Below are positions 15,972 to 23,792 of a stretch of DNA of 64,000 bases, piece by piece (position 1 is the first letter of the stretch; every line of letters starts with the position of its first letter). The notes under the pieces are model-generated. The model did no database searches, was not told the origin of the DNA, and saw nothing but the letters and a program-made list of their open reading frames with translations. This stretch comes from Phycisphaeraceae bacterium (GTDB lineage: Bacteria; Planctomycetota; Phycisphaerae; Phycisphaerales; Phycisphaeraceae), in the NCBI GenBank assembly GCA_020851735.1, contig JADZCD010000059.1, forward strand, positions 1 to 64,000, in the 5' to 3' direction. Both the position numbers and the translations under genes were made by a program.

Positions 15972-16235
15972 GGTTTTCTCCCCTGACCTGTGGCGTATCG
16001 GCTGATGCTCAGGGCCACTTCCGGGGGAAAAAGGAACTGGGCTGCATTCTTTTTTGGCAAGGCAGGGAGTTTAGCGGTGGATCGGATCGGGGGGGATTTG
16101 CGGGCGTTCTCCAAGGCCTGGGAGGGGATATGGGCCGGCATTCCCAATATCGAGAGAACGTCGGCGGAGACGGGCTTTGGGAGGGCGTTTGGAGTTCAAG
16201 AGGCGGAATAACACGATTCCGGGTTTTTCTAAGGC
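15972..16235. other. Intergenic region between divergent cytochrome genes
   Basis: Part of a 602-nt gap between the hexaheme (minus) and tetraheme (plus) genes. No reading frame here has a credible start and product. It presumably holds the minus-strand promoter, which I could not fix. Confidence 0.4.
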
Positions 16236-16251
16236 AGGTATCGGCCTTGCA
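16236..16251 (+). promoter_or_regulatory. Weak sigma-54-like promoter
   Basis: AGGTATC-N4-TTGCA has the GG and GC pairs at the exact -24/-12 spacing and a full TTGCA, but the -24 box is degenerate. If real, transcription would start near 16262 and give a leader of about 310 nt before the tetraheme gene. Confidence 0.35.
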
Positions 16252-16261
16252 TTGAAAGTAG

Positions 16262-16573
16262 GCGTAGAGACTGCATTTAGGTTTATTTCCGTTTTGATCT
16301 CGCCCGGAGGTCAGCCGTGAGGGCGGGGTGAAATCAAAAGCCATGGTCAGCCAGAAGCATCGCAACGAATCTGGAAAGTGAGGTAAAGCCAAAGGGCGCC
16401 CCGGACACCACGACAGCCAAAGGAGTGCAGGGCTGGGAGATGGGGAAAGAAGCAGAAGAAGTCTTCGAGGCGAGCCACTGTGCTCGGGGCGGCTGCGGGA
16501 GAAACCCAAGAAACAACCAACAGCAGCTTCCGGGCGGAAAACCAAGCAACCCACGATGTATCTGGAGAAGACC
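16262..16573 (+). other. Possible long structured 5' leader of the tetraheme gene
   Basis: About 310 nt without a credible gene, rich in short GC-rich complementary segments, leading to GGAG (16564-16567) and the ATG at 16574. I tried to fit a cyclic-dinucleotide (GEMM) riboswitch because such elements control cytochrome genes in Geobacter, but the conserved core is not present. Confidence 0.3.
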
Positions 16574-17188
16574 ATGAGACGCATTTTGACCGGACTGTTG
16601 ATCGTGGCGGTGTCGGCACTCTGGAGCGTAACGGCCCAGGCTTCGCACTCCGACCATGGATGTAAGAACTGCCACGTGCCTCACAAGGCGCTGGCTGAGA
16701 ACGAAGCGGACGGCATCTGGGGCGTTCCGTTGTACAGCCCCGCGCAGATCACCGACGGCCTGCCGACCTTCGAACTTTACAGCAGCCACACGCTCACGGC
16801 GACGGTGAGCCAGCCGGACGGCCCCAGCAAGCTCTGCTTAGGCTGCCACGACGGCACTTACATTGCGTTCAGCTTCATCGGCCACAACCGGGTGTTCGCC
16901 AGCGACCGCGCGGCCAACGGCGGCATGGCTTTAAAGTCATCGCACCCGGTATCGTTTGTGTACGACACGGCGTTGGCCACGGAAGACGGCGATCTGAAGG
17001 ATCCCGCCACGGCGTCGGCCAACAACGGCTCAGGACGCACGATTGCCCAGGACCTGCTGGACAGCCACAGCAAGATGCAATGCTCCTCGTGCCATGACGT
17101 GCACGCCTCGGGCATCGGCGAAGAACTGCTGCGTTGGGATATTTCCCAAGGCGATCAGAACATGTGCCGTACCTGCCACAGCAAGTAA
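16574..17188 (+). CDS. Small tetraheme cytochrome c, OmcE-like
   Basis: 204 aa with a signal peptide (about 1-24, ending AQAS) and four CXXCH sites (CKNCH, CLGCH, CSSCH, CRTCH). The order of landmarks is CKNCHVPH, YSSHTL, KLCLGCHDGT, SHPVSFVYD, CSSCHDVH, CRTCHSK at the very C-terminus. From memory this matches the Geobacter four-haem filament cytochrome OmcE; no alignment was run. OmcE polymerises into extracellular haem wires, so this protein is a candidate filament subunit. ATG 16574 is preferred over 16556 because GGAG lies 6 nt upstream and the peptide then begins MRR. Followed by a strong terminator, so probably monocistronic. Confidence 0.85.
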   Translation: MRRILTGLLIVAVSALWSVTAQASHSDHGCKNCHVPHKALAENEADGIWGVPLYSPAQITDGLPTFELYSSHTLTATVSQPDGPSKLCLGCHDGTYIAFSFIGHNRVFASDRAANGGMALKSSHPVSFVYDTALATEDGDLKDPATASANNGSGRTIAQDLLDSHSKMQCSSCHDVHASGIGEELLRWDISQGDQNMCRTCHSK

Positions 17189-17227
17189 GAGCTGTTGACG
17201 GCAGAATAGATTTCATTGCCACCATCA

Positions 17228-17269
17228 GGGAGGCGACGTGGATTTATACGTCGCTTCCCGCTTTTTTTT
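17228..17269 (+). terminator. Rho-independent terminator
   Basis: Stem GGGAGGCGACG (17228-17238) pairing with CGTCGCTTCCC (17249-17259), one mismatch, then a T8 run. It ends the tetraheme gene. Confidence 0.9.
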
Positions 17270-17385
17270 GGGGCGTGCGATGGGGAAGAAGGCAGACAGG
17301 GGAGAGCTGAAAGGAGACAGGGGGGATTTAGGGGCTGGTCGCTTGGGGGGCGAATCAACACGCGCGGGGCTGTTGGCGGTTTGAT

Positions 17386-17537
17386 CCGGCCCTGAAGGGC
17401 CCGGCTTGGAGGCCCGAATCGGGGAGGCGGCGGGATAGGTCGGTCGATGGGGGTGATCCCGGGAGGAAGACTTTGCGGGGGATATTTTCCGGGGGGAATA
17501 TCTTCCGGGGAGCCCAGGGATTTCTTCCCTGGGCTTT
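17386..17537. repeat. Dispersed hairpin repeats between convergent genes
   Basis: 17386-17409 repeats the GGCC-rich palindrome seen at 5581. 17512-17534 repeats exactly the GCCCAGGGA/TCCCTGGGC hairpin of 5700-5722. Between them (17455-17511) lies a degenerate run of TTCCGGGG units. No gene in 17270-17592. Confidence 0.7.
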
Positions 17538-17592
17538 AGAGAGAGAGAACATGACCGCAAGGATTTTGCCGCGGGGAAAGCGGCGGGCGGGT

Positions 17593-18747
17593 TTAGGGGG
17601 TGGTTGGTTGGGTTGCGGCGGGTTGGGTGGTCTGGACGGGGGGTAAGTCGGAGGGGGCGGTGGCGGGCGGCTGGCCCTTGCGATGGCCAAAGGCGTAGAC
17701 GCCGACTTTGTGTTCGCCGAACTGATTGGCGACCAGCAGAAGGTACTGGGGTGTAAAGCCGGGGTCGATGTAGGACTGGAAGGCGGGGATGCTGGTCTGG
17801 TCGATGGCTACGCCGGCGGGCAGGCCCATGCTCTCGGGCCCGGTGGTGACGCCGCCGAAGTACATCAGGAGGCGGCCGTCGGGAGCGAACATCTGGACCT
17901 GCTCCCACTGCGAATCGGCGACGTAAACTCGGCCCTGCGGATCAATAATGATGCCCTTGGGACGGGCGAAATAGCCGGGGCGATCGCCGGGCTCGCCGAT
18001 GGTCCGCACCAGCTTGCCCTGGGGCGAGAAGACCTTAACCAGCTGCTGGTCGGTATCGGTGACATAGATCAGGCCGTCGGGGCCCACGGCAAGGTTGGTC
18101 GGCAGTTTCAGCTGGTCGGGCCCGCTGCCCTTGCTGGAGATGGTTTTCTGCAATTCGCCGGATCGGGACCAGACTTCGATTCGACCGTTGTCCACGTCGG
18201 CCACGTAGAGGTTGCCTTGGCGGTCCACGGCCAGGCTGATCGGAGCGCATCGCTTGGCGTCGCCTAAGGTTTTTACCAGGCGATCCTGGGCATTGAATTC
18301 GTAGACCAGGCGATTGCCGGTGTCGCAGACGAACTTGGTTCCATCGGGCAAAAGGGTGATGTTGACCGGGTTTTTCATGAGCCCGGAGGCTCCCAGCTCG
18401 CTGTAGGTCTTGGTGGGCATGTCGATGACCCGGACTTTGCGGTTGGCCAGGTCGCAGATGTAGATCCGGCTGTTCTGCATGGCCAGGCCGTAGGGGTTGC
18501 CGATGGGCCCAATGACGTCCTTTTCGCCGCCGACGACGAACTGGGAGAAAGACGAGCCCTTGCCGATGAGCGCCTGAGCGTCGTTAAAGCTCATCAGGAA
18601 TTGCAGGCGAGGCTCATCGGGGGCGGGGGGATAAAAAACCGTGGCTGATTTTTGCGTTTTGCCTGGGCCCGCGCAGCCGGCGACAAGGAGAACGAGTGAC
18701 GCGGCCAGGGTCGGCCAGCGAAAGCGGTGGAATGGTGTGGTGGGCAT
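17593..18747 (-). CDS. NHL-repeat beta-propeller lipoprotein
   Basis: 384 aa. The signal peptide has a lipobox (LLVAGC, about residue 22), suggesting a lipid-anchored exported protein. The rest is a series of NHL-type strands (NPYGLAMQNSRIYICD, NLYVADVDNGRIEVW, GLIYVTDTDQQLVKVF, GRVYVADSQWEQVQMF) consistent with a six-bladed propeller. It ends in a Pro/Thr/Gln-rich tail. Start: ATG complement at 18745-18747 with AAGGA upstream. A paralogue is encoded at 22632. NHL proteins accompany multiheme cytochrome clusters in metal-reducing bacteria, so a scaffolding or assembly role is plausible but inferred. Confidence 0.85.
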   Translation of the reverse strand: MPTTPFHRFRWPTLAASLVLLVAGCAGPGKTQKSATVFYPPAPDEPRLQFLMSFNDAQALIGKGSSFSQFVVGGEKDVIGPIGNPYGLAMQNSRIYICDLANRKVRVIDMPTKTYSELGASGLMKNPVNITLLPDGTKFVCDTGNRLVYEFNAQDRLVKTLGDAKRCAPISLAVDRQGNLYVADVDNGRIEVWSRSGELQKTISSKGSGPDQLKLPTNLAVGPDGLIYVTDTDQQLVKVFSPQGKLVRTIGEPGDRPGYFARPKGIIIDPQGRVYVADSQWEQVQMFAPDGRLLMYFGGVTTGPESMGLPAGVAIDQTSIPAFQSYIDPGFTPQYLLLVANQFGEHKVGVYAFGHRKGQPPATAPSDLPPVQTTQPAATQPTTP

Positions 18748-18970
18748 AGGGTAGGTCCTTCGGCCAGCGGATATGGACAGAAGTCGAGTATCAAACACCA
18801 TACCAGAAGGCGAAGGGATTGGGGGTTGAGGGTTGGGGGATGAAGATTTGTGTTTCAAAGTGAAAAAGAGATGTTCTTGGGAGTGCATGGCGGGGGATAA
18901 GTGATGGCGGGTATCGGAAATAACGGGGCAGGGCCATAATTGCGGCAATCTTTTTCTCTTATCGTGATTG

Positions 18971-18986
18971 GGGCACGTGTTTTGCC
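18971..18986 (+). promoter_or_regulatory. Sigma-54-type promoter of the conduit operon
   Basis: GGGCACG-N4-TTGC at the exact -24/-12 spacing matches the consensus TGGCACG-N4-TTGC at 10 of 11 positions. The start site would lie near 18997, just before the 10-haem gene. Sigma-54 itself and an activator are not in the window. Confidence 0.6.
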
Positions 18987-19014
18987 GAAAAGCCTTTAGG
19001 AGCGCATCCAGGGA

Positions 19015-20607
19015 ATGGCTGAGGCAAGACCGATAGATCCACGCGGTTACCGGACAATGGGCTTTAGGCGCGGGCGAAAAGTCCTGGTCTTCGGGTGCGT
19101 TTGCGGGTGCGTTTTGAGCTTGCTGGTCGGATGCAGTCCCGAAAAGAAATATCGGGTGCTGTCGTTTTTCTTTGACGGTGTGCCCGTGCCTCCGGGCATG
19201 GAAGAGGCCCAGGCGCAGACGCAACCGGTGGTCGGGCCATGGGGCATCAAGATGGACCCGAATGATCCGCGGGCGGCGGAGTTTGTGCGCGCGGCGGCGG
19301 AGGCTAATGAGCCCACGCAACAACCGACAACCGCGGAAGAGCCAAAAATCGAATATCTGCACGCGCCTTACCGCGATCGCTTGTGCATCGAATGCCACGC
19401 GGGATCGGACTCGTACCAGGCGCCCAAGGCGGGGGCGGAAGTGTGCGCCCAGTGCCACGCCACGCAGAGCAAGACGGAAGTCTCCGACTGGGTGCACGGC
19501 CCGGTGAACTCGGGCGATTGCCTGCAATGCCACTTGCCGCATAAATCCAACTATCGTTCGCTTTTGACGATGGATCAGCCGGCGCTCTGCTTTACCTGCC
19601 ACGACCGGGCGGGCGTGCTGGAGCAGGCGTACCACGAACAAGCCTTGGAAGGACTGTGCACACGCTGTCACGACCCGCACTCGGCGGGCAATCGGCTGCT
19701 GCTGGCGGACTCACGCAGCTACCGGCTGCGGCGGTTCAATGCGGACCAGACTTACTCCGGACATGCGTCGTGGAATAAGGACGACTGCGCACGCTGCCAC
19801 CTGGTTCAGCAAGGCAACGTGCTGATCGAGAACATCGATAACGCGTGCTTAAGCTGCCACCAAAAGGTCGTTGACGCCATCCCCCCCGGAAGCACCCCCG
19901 CCCCCGGAAGCCCCGGAAGTGAAAACGAGACTCGCGCTGGCATCGGAAGTGAAACAGAGAATGCAGGGGGACCTGCGGTCCGCCCGCTAAGCAGCGTGGA
20001 TGCGGTGGCGGCGACAGCTCGGGCGGTGGCGGCGACTTATCCGGCGACTTTGCCTGCGACGCAACCGACCACGGCAAGCGGTGACTGGGCGAATCTGCCG
20101 GCGGGGCCGTCGTGGCATCAGGCGATCCGCAAGGCACGCTGCACGCAATGCCATACGCCGCATAAATCGGTTCGGCCACACTTGATCAAGCCCGCGGCGG
20201 AAGGACTGTGCGTGGATTGCCACAAGCTCGAGGAATTGCCGCAGCCGCCACATCCGAAAGTGACGCGCGTGGATTGCCTGCTCTGCCATCACGGACATCA
20301 ATCAGAACGCGCCAAGCTGCTGCGGGCGGGCATTCGCGTGGAATCCATCGCCGCCGCCCCCGCCCCCGGAAGTGTCCCCGGAAGTGTCCCCGGAAGTGAA
20401 ACTGAAAAGGCAAGGGGACCTTCGGTCCGCCCGCTAAGCACCACCGCTCCCGGAAGCTCCCCCGGAAGCGTCCCCGGAAGTGTCGCCACTCCTGAAAGTT
20501 TCCCTGCCCACGGAAGCAGCCCCCCCACCACTGCCGCGGCCACGAGTCCCACCACGGCCAAGAGTGAAACGGCGCCGGCGGTGGAACAGCTGGGAGGCGA
20601 TCCGTGA
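19015..20607 (+). CDS. Decaheme cytochrome c lipoprotein
   Basis: 530 aa with ten CXXCH sites (CIECH, CAQCH, CLQCH, CFTCH, CTRCH, CARCH, CLSCH, CTQCH, CVDCH, CLLCH), many in doubled-CXXCH style with CHxPH. The N-terminus has a hydrophobic segment with lipobox (LLVGC, about residue 41). Two low-complexity linkers (about 285-350 and 445-525) are encoded largely by CCCCGGAAGT repeats and two palindromic elements. The last haem lies before the second linker. The next gene starts inside the stop codon (GTGA), so it is translationally coupled to the beta-barrel. Likely the cytochrome of an outer-membrane conduit. The start could also be 19057; 19015 has AGGAG 12 nt upstream. Confidence 0.85.
   Translation: MAEARPIDPRGYRTMGFRRGRKVLVFGCVCGCVLSLLVGCSPEKKYRVLSFFFDGVPVPPGMEEAQAQTQPVVGPWGIKMDPNDPRAAEFVRAAAEANEPTQQPTTAEEPKIEYLHAPYRDRLCIECHAGSDSYQAPKAGAEVCAQCHATQSKTEVSDWVHGPVNSGDCLQCHLPHKSNYRSLLTMDQPALCFTCHDRAGVLEQAYHEQALEGLCTRCHDPHSAGNRLLLADSRSYRLRRFNADQTYSGHASWNKDDCARCHLVQQGNVLIENIDNACLSCHQKVVDAIPPGSTPAPGSPGSENETRAGIGSETENAGGPAVRPLSSVDAVAATARAVAATYPATLPATQPTTASGDWANLPAGPSWHQAIRKARCTQCHTPHKSVRPHLIKPAAEGLCVDCHKLEELPQPPHPKVTRVDCLLCHHGHQSERAKLLRAGIRVESIAAAPAPGSVPGSVPGSETEKARGPSVRPLSTTAPGSSPGSVPGSVATPESFPAHGSSPPTTAAATSPTTAKSETAPAVEQLGGDP
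19886..19946 (+). repeat. CCCCGGAAGT-type repeat cluster, in frame
   Basis: Several CCCCCGGAAG(C/T) units encode PGS-rich linker sequence (STPAPGSPGSEN) in the decaheme protein. Similar units are scattered across the window. Confidence 0.75.
19969..19992 (+). repeat. Palindromic element P1, copy A (in frame)
   Basis: GGACC-TGC-GGTCC hairpin followed by GCCCGCTAAGC. It encodes GPAVRPLS in the decaheme protein. Confidence 0.8.
20355..20525 (+). repeat. CCCCGGAAGT-type repeat cluster, in frame
   Basis: Repeated GTCCCCGGAAGT units before and after palindromic element copy B. They encode the (PGSV)n tail of the decaheme protein. Confidence 0.8.
20416..20439 (+). repeat. Palindromic element P1, copy B (in frame)
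   Basis: GGACC-TTC-GGTCC hairpin followed by GCCCGCTAAGC. It encodes GPSVRPLS in the same reading frame as copy A. Confidence 0.8.
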
Positions 20608-22619
20608 GGCACACGCGATCGCTGGCAATGGCGGGCGCAGGGATGTTTTTGTTTTTCCTGGCGGAGGCGGCGGCGGCGCAAGGCCGGAAGGAGGCGCCGA
20701 TCCAGTCGTTTCGGATCATCGACTTCGGGGCGGATCTGTTTTCGGAAAACGAAATGCGGACGCGGCGGGAAACACGCAGCTCCGGGGGAACCACCACCGA
20801 AACGCAGATGATCTTTCAGCAGGGGGTGGATCTGAAGTCACGTGGGTATGTCTATCACCCCAACTTAGTTGACTGGAACGCGACGTTGCGCTTAGGGGCC
20901 AACGAGCAGATGATCGACGTCAACGGCCGGAACAACGATTCGACCGGTTCGCTCTTAGGCTATGACCTGTCGGCGTTGATCCTGCAGGAAAAGCCGATCT
21001 CCTTTGACACCTTCGCGTCGTCGTCACAGAGCATTCAGGATCGGAATTTCGCGCGCCTGGTGGAAGTCAAGCGCGAACGCCAGGGCATCGAAATGTTCAC
21101 CAAGGGCGATTACCCCATGCTCTTCCACTACGACCACGCGACGCTGGAGGAGACGGGCGACCTGCGCGACATGGAGGAAGAGACGCATCTTTTCCGCTTC
21201 GGGGTCAGCACGGAAGAAGACGAAGACTTCTACAACAACTTAAGCTACGAGCACGAGGAGACCGACTCCACGAGCACGTTTCACCCGCCCGGCGGCGGGG
21301 CGGACACGGTGGACAGTTTGCCGATCACGCGGGACGACTTGAATTACACCAACCGCTGGATTTTCGGCCAGGGCGATCACGAGAAAATCGTCACCGGGCG
21401 GGCCCGGGCGATGCAGCGGGAGGGCTTCTTCCCCAACACGGTGCTGGACTTTGACCAGCGTCTGGATTGGGAGCATTCCGACACGCTGGCGAGCTTCTAC
21501 GGGGTGCACGGCAGCTACGACGAGACCGAGACGCAGACCGACCAGACGATCGGCGGGGAAGCGGGCGTGACCAAGAAGCTCTACGACAGCCTGGAGCTGA
21601 CGGGCAGAACGTTCATGGAGTATCGGGACTTCGGCACGGGCTCGGAAAAGGAATACGGAGGTTCGGGGCTGGGGCAATACCGCAAGGAAACGCCGATCGG
21701 CAAGTATCTGTCGTCCCTAAGCGCGGGACTGCGGCTGCAGGAGGAAGAATCCAGCGGGGATCAGAGGCTGGTGCGCGACGAGCCGGTGACGCTGGTGGGG
21801 CTGACGGCGACGCAGCTGAGCAGGCCCAACGTGGTGGCGGGGAGCGTGACGGTGACTAATCTGGCCATGACGGTCACGTACGTGGAGGGCACGGACTATA
21901 CGCTATCCACGTTGGGGGCTTTTACGGAAATCACCCGTCTGGGCGGCGGGGGCATTGCCGCGGGTGAGACGGTGCTGGTCAGCTACATCACCACGGCGCC
22001 GCGGAACGCGGCATACACCACCACGGACTTTGCCTGGACGCATCGCCTGGAGCTTAAGGATCTGCCGCTGGCGTTCCTGGCGGAATATCGCCTGACGGAA
22101 GATCATCTGATCAACGGCGAGGACCCGGGCAACCTGGATTCGCAGGCGATTCTGCTGGGCGGCGTGGAGCTGACGTTGTGGAAGATCCTGACCACCTACG
22201 AACACGAGATCCGGGATCAGAATCTTTCCCCGCCGACGATCACCGATCGTCTGCGCAGCACCTATCGGCAGGCGGTGGCCCGGGACGTGGATCTGTCGTT
22301 AGGGGCGCATGCGGAATACACGCAGTATCTGGAAGCCGAGCGCTTTAATCTGCAGGAAGGGCGGGACACGATGCAGACGATCGGGGGCAACGCGGCCCTG
22401 ACCACGCGCATTAATCGCTATACGCTGCTGCGCTTCACCGGCGACGTCAACGACATGCAGGGACGGGACAACGGCATGCTGGCGCAGATGGGGGCGGCCC
22501 TGGAATGGCGGCTGCGGGATCTGTCGGTGTCGCTGACCTATCGCCACGAGATATTCGAGCAGGAAGATCGCCAGGGCGAGGCGGATATGATCATGCTCAA
22601 CCTGCACCGGCGGTTTTAA
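20604..22619 (+). CDS. Outer-membrane beta-barrel protein (putative porin of a cytochrome conduit)
   Basis: 671 aa. A signal peptide (about 1-27, ending AEAAAAQG) is followed by alternating polar and hydrophobic stretches typical of transmembrane beta-strands. The chain ends in phenylalanine (LHRRF), as outer-membrane barrels usually do. The start is GTG overlapping the previous stop; an ATG at 20628 is an alternative but gives a poorer signal peptide. It sits between a decaheme lipoprotein and an NHL lipoprotein, an arrangement that recalls porin-cytochrome complexes moving electrons across the outer membrane. I saw no sequence signature tying it to the MtrB or OmbB families. Confidence 0.78.
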   Translation: MRHTRSLAMAGAGMFLFFLAEAAAAQGRKEAPIQSFRIIDFGADLFSENEMRTRRETRSSGGTTTETQMIFQQGVDLKSRGYVYHPNLVDWNATLRLGANEQMIDVNGRNNDSTGSLLGYDLSALILQEKPISFDTFASSSQSIQDRNFARLVEVKRERQGIEMFTKGDYPMLFHYDHATLEETGDLRDMEEETHLFRFGVSTEEDEDFYNNLSYEHEETDSTSTFHPPGGGADTVDSLPITRDDLNYTNRWIFGQGDHEKIVTGRARAMQREGFFPNTVLDFDQRLDWEHSDTLASFYGVHGSYDETETQTDQTIGGEAGVTKKLYDSLELTGRTFMEYRDFGTGSEKEYGGSGLGQYRKETPIGKYLSSLSAGLRLQEEESSGDQRLVRDEPVTLVGLTATQLSRPNVVAGSVTVTNLAMTVTYVEGTDYTLSTLGAFTEITRLGGGGIAAGETVLVSYITTAPRNAAYTTTDFAWTHRLELKDLPLAFLAEYRLTEDHLINGEDPGNLDSQAILLGGVELTLWKILTTYEHEIRDQNLSPPTITDRLRSTYRQAVARDVDLSLGAHAEYTQYLEAERFNLQEGRDTMQTIGGNAALTTRINRYTLLRFTGDVNDMQGRDNGMLAQMGAALEWRLRDLSVSLTYRHEIFEQEDRQGEADMIMLNLHRRF

Positions 22620-22631
22620 AGGATCCAGGCT

Positions 22632-23792
22632 ATGGGAATGATCCAACGATCTTCAAAACGATTGCGCCCCGCAGGGACCAGACCTCCGGAATTATGCGGA
22701 GATATCCGATCCGAAGACACGGCGATCTGCGATCGCCCGCTAAACCTTTTAGCCGCCATTTTGTTTGCGATGATGTTCATGGGGTGGGGATGTGCTGGTT
22801 CCAAGCAGGGGGCGGCGACGCGGCCTGCCGAGCGGCTGGCGGTGTGGCCCGGGCCGCCGGCGGCGGCGCGGATCGCGCTGGTGGACATTCAGGATGGGAC
22901 GACCAAACCCAAGTCGCAATCGTTCTGGGATCGGATCGGGTCGGGACTGGTCGGGGCCAGGCGGCAGGCGATGGTGCGTCCGGTGGGCGTGGCGGTGGCG
23001 GAAGAGCGCTGGCTGTACGTGACGGATCAGGAATTACAGGCGATCCACGTGATCGACATGCCCAAGCGATCCTGGCGGCTGATCGCGCGGGTGGGAGACA
23101 GCTATCTGGTTTCGCCAGTGGGTCTGGCGGCGTGCGGGGAGAATATCGCGGTTTCCGACAGCGTGCTCAAGAAGGTGTTTATCCTGACCCGCAAAGGCAA
23201 GCTGGTGCGGACAATCGAGAAGCCCGGCGGCTTCGGCCGGCCTACGGGCATGGCGTTTGATGCCAACGCCAAGGCGCTTTACGTGGTGGACACCACGGCG
23301 AACGAAATATGCGCTTTTGATATGCAGGGCACGCTGCTGAGGCGGTTCGGCACATCCGGGCTGGACCCGGTGCAGTTTAATTATCCCACGCACGTCTGGG
23401 TGGACGGGGCGGGCAAGCTGTACGTGACGGATTCGCTGAATTTCCGGTTGCAGATTCTCACGGCTGAGGGGCAATTTGTCGGGCAGATCGGGCAGATCGG
23501 CGACGCCAGCGGGTACATGGCGGTGCCCAAGGGGATCGCGGTGGACGGCTTAGGGCACATTTACGTGGTGGACTCGTATTTTTCAGCGGTGCAGATTTTT
23601 GATCAGGCGGGGCGATTTTTGTTGAGCCTGGGCGGGCCGGGAAGCGAGCTGGGACAGTTTGAGGTGCCCACGGGCTTGACGATGGATCAGCATAACCGTT
23701 TGTATGTGTGTGACACCTTCAACGCGCGGGTGCAAGTTTTCCAGTATGTCGGGGACACCGACCATGAAGAAACCCCAACGACTGCTCCTTAA
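22632..23792 (+). CDS. NHL-repeat beta-propeller lipoprotein, second copy
   Basis: 386 aa. The signal segment LLAAILFAMMFMGWGC ends in a lipobox cysteine at about residue 55, unusually far in. The extra N-terminal stretch includes palindromic element P1 copy C, which encodes AICDRPLN. Propeller strands follow (WLYVTDQELQAIHVID, ALYVVDTTANEICAF, KLYVTDSLNFRLQIL, HIYVVDSYFSAVQIF, RLYVCDTFNARVQVF). Start at 22632, 12 nt after the barrel stop. It overlaps the start of the next gene by 29 nt, so it is operonic. Paralogue of the protein at 17593-18747. Confidence 0.82.
   Translation: MGMIQRSSKRLRPAGTRPPELCGDIRSEDTAICDRPLNLLAAILFAMMFMGWGCAGSKQGAATRPAERLAVWPGPPAAARIALVDIQDGTTKPKSQSFWDRIGSGLVGARRQAMVRPVGVAVAEERWLYVTDQELQAIHVIDMPKRSWRLIARVGDSYLVSPVGLAACGENIAVSDSVLKKVFILTRKGKLVRTIEKPGGFGRPTGMAFDANAKALYVVDTTANEICAFDMQGTLLRRFGTSGLDPVQFNYPTHVWVDGAGKLYVTDSLNFRLQILTAEGQFVGQIGQIGDASGYMAVPKGIAVDGLGHIYVVDSYFSAVQIFDQAGRFLLSLGGPGSELGQFEVPTGLTMDQHNRLYVCDTFNARVQVFQYVGDTDHEETPTTAP
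22721..22745 (+). repeat. Palindromic element P1, copy C (in frame)
   Basis: GGCGATC-TGC-GATCGCC hairpin followed by CGCTAAAC. It lies in the extended N-terminus of the NHL lipoprotein and is read in the same frame as copies A and B. Confidence 0.85.

Noticed and set aside
16262-16573. Cyclic-dinucleotide (GEMM) riboswitch before the tetraheme gene
   Set aside because: Conserved core segments are not found in the right order.
17455-17540. CRISPR-like array of TTCCGGGG units
   Set aside because: Units are about 10 bp and irregular, with no 25-40 bp repeats or uniform spacers; no cas genes in the window.
18748-19680. N-terminal extension of the NHL lipoprotein frame to 19680
   Set aside because: It would run through the divergent decaheme gene and its promoter. 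The lipoprotein signal and ribosome site support the start at 18747.
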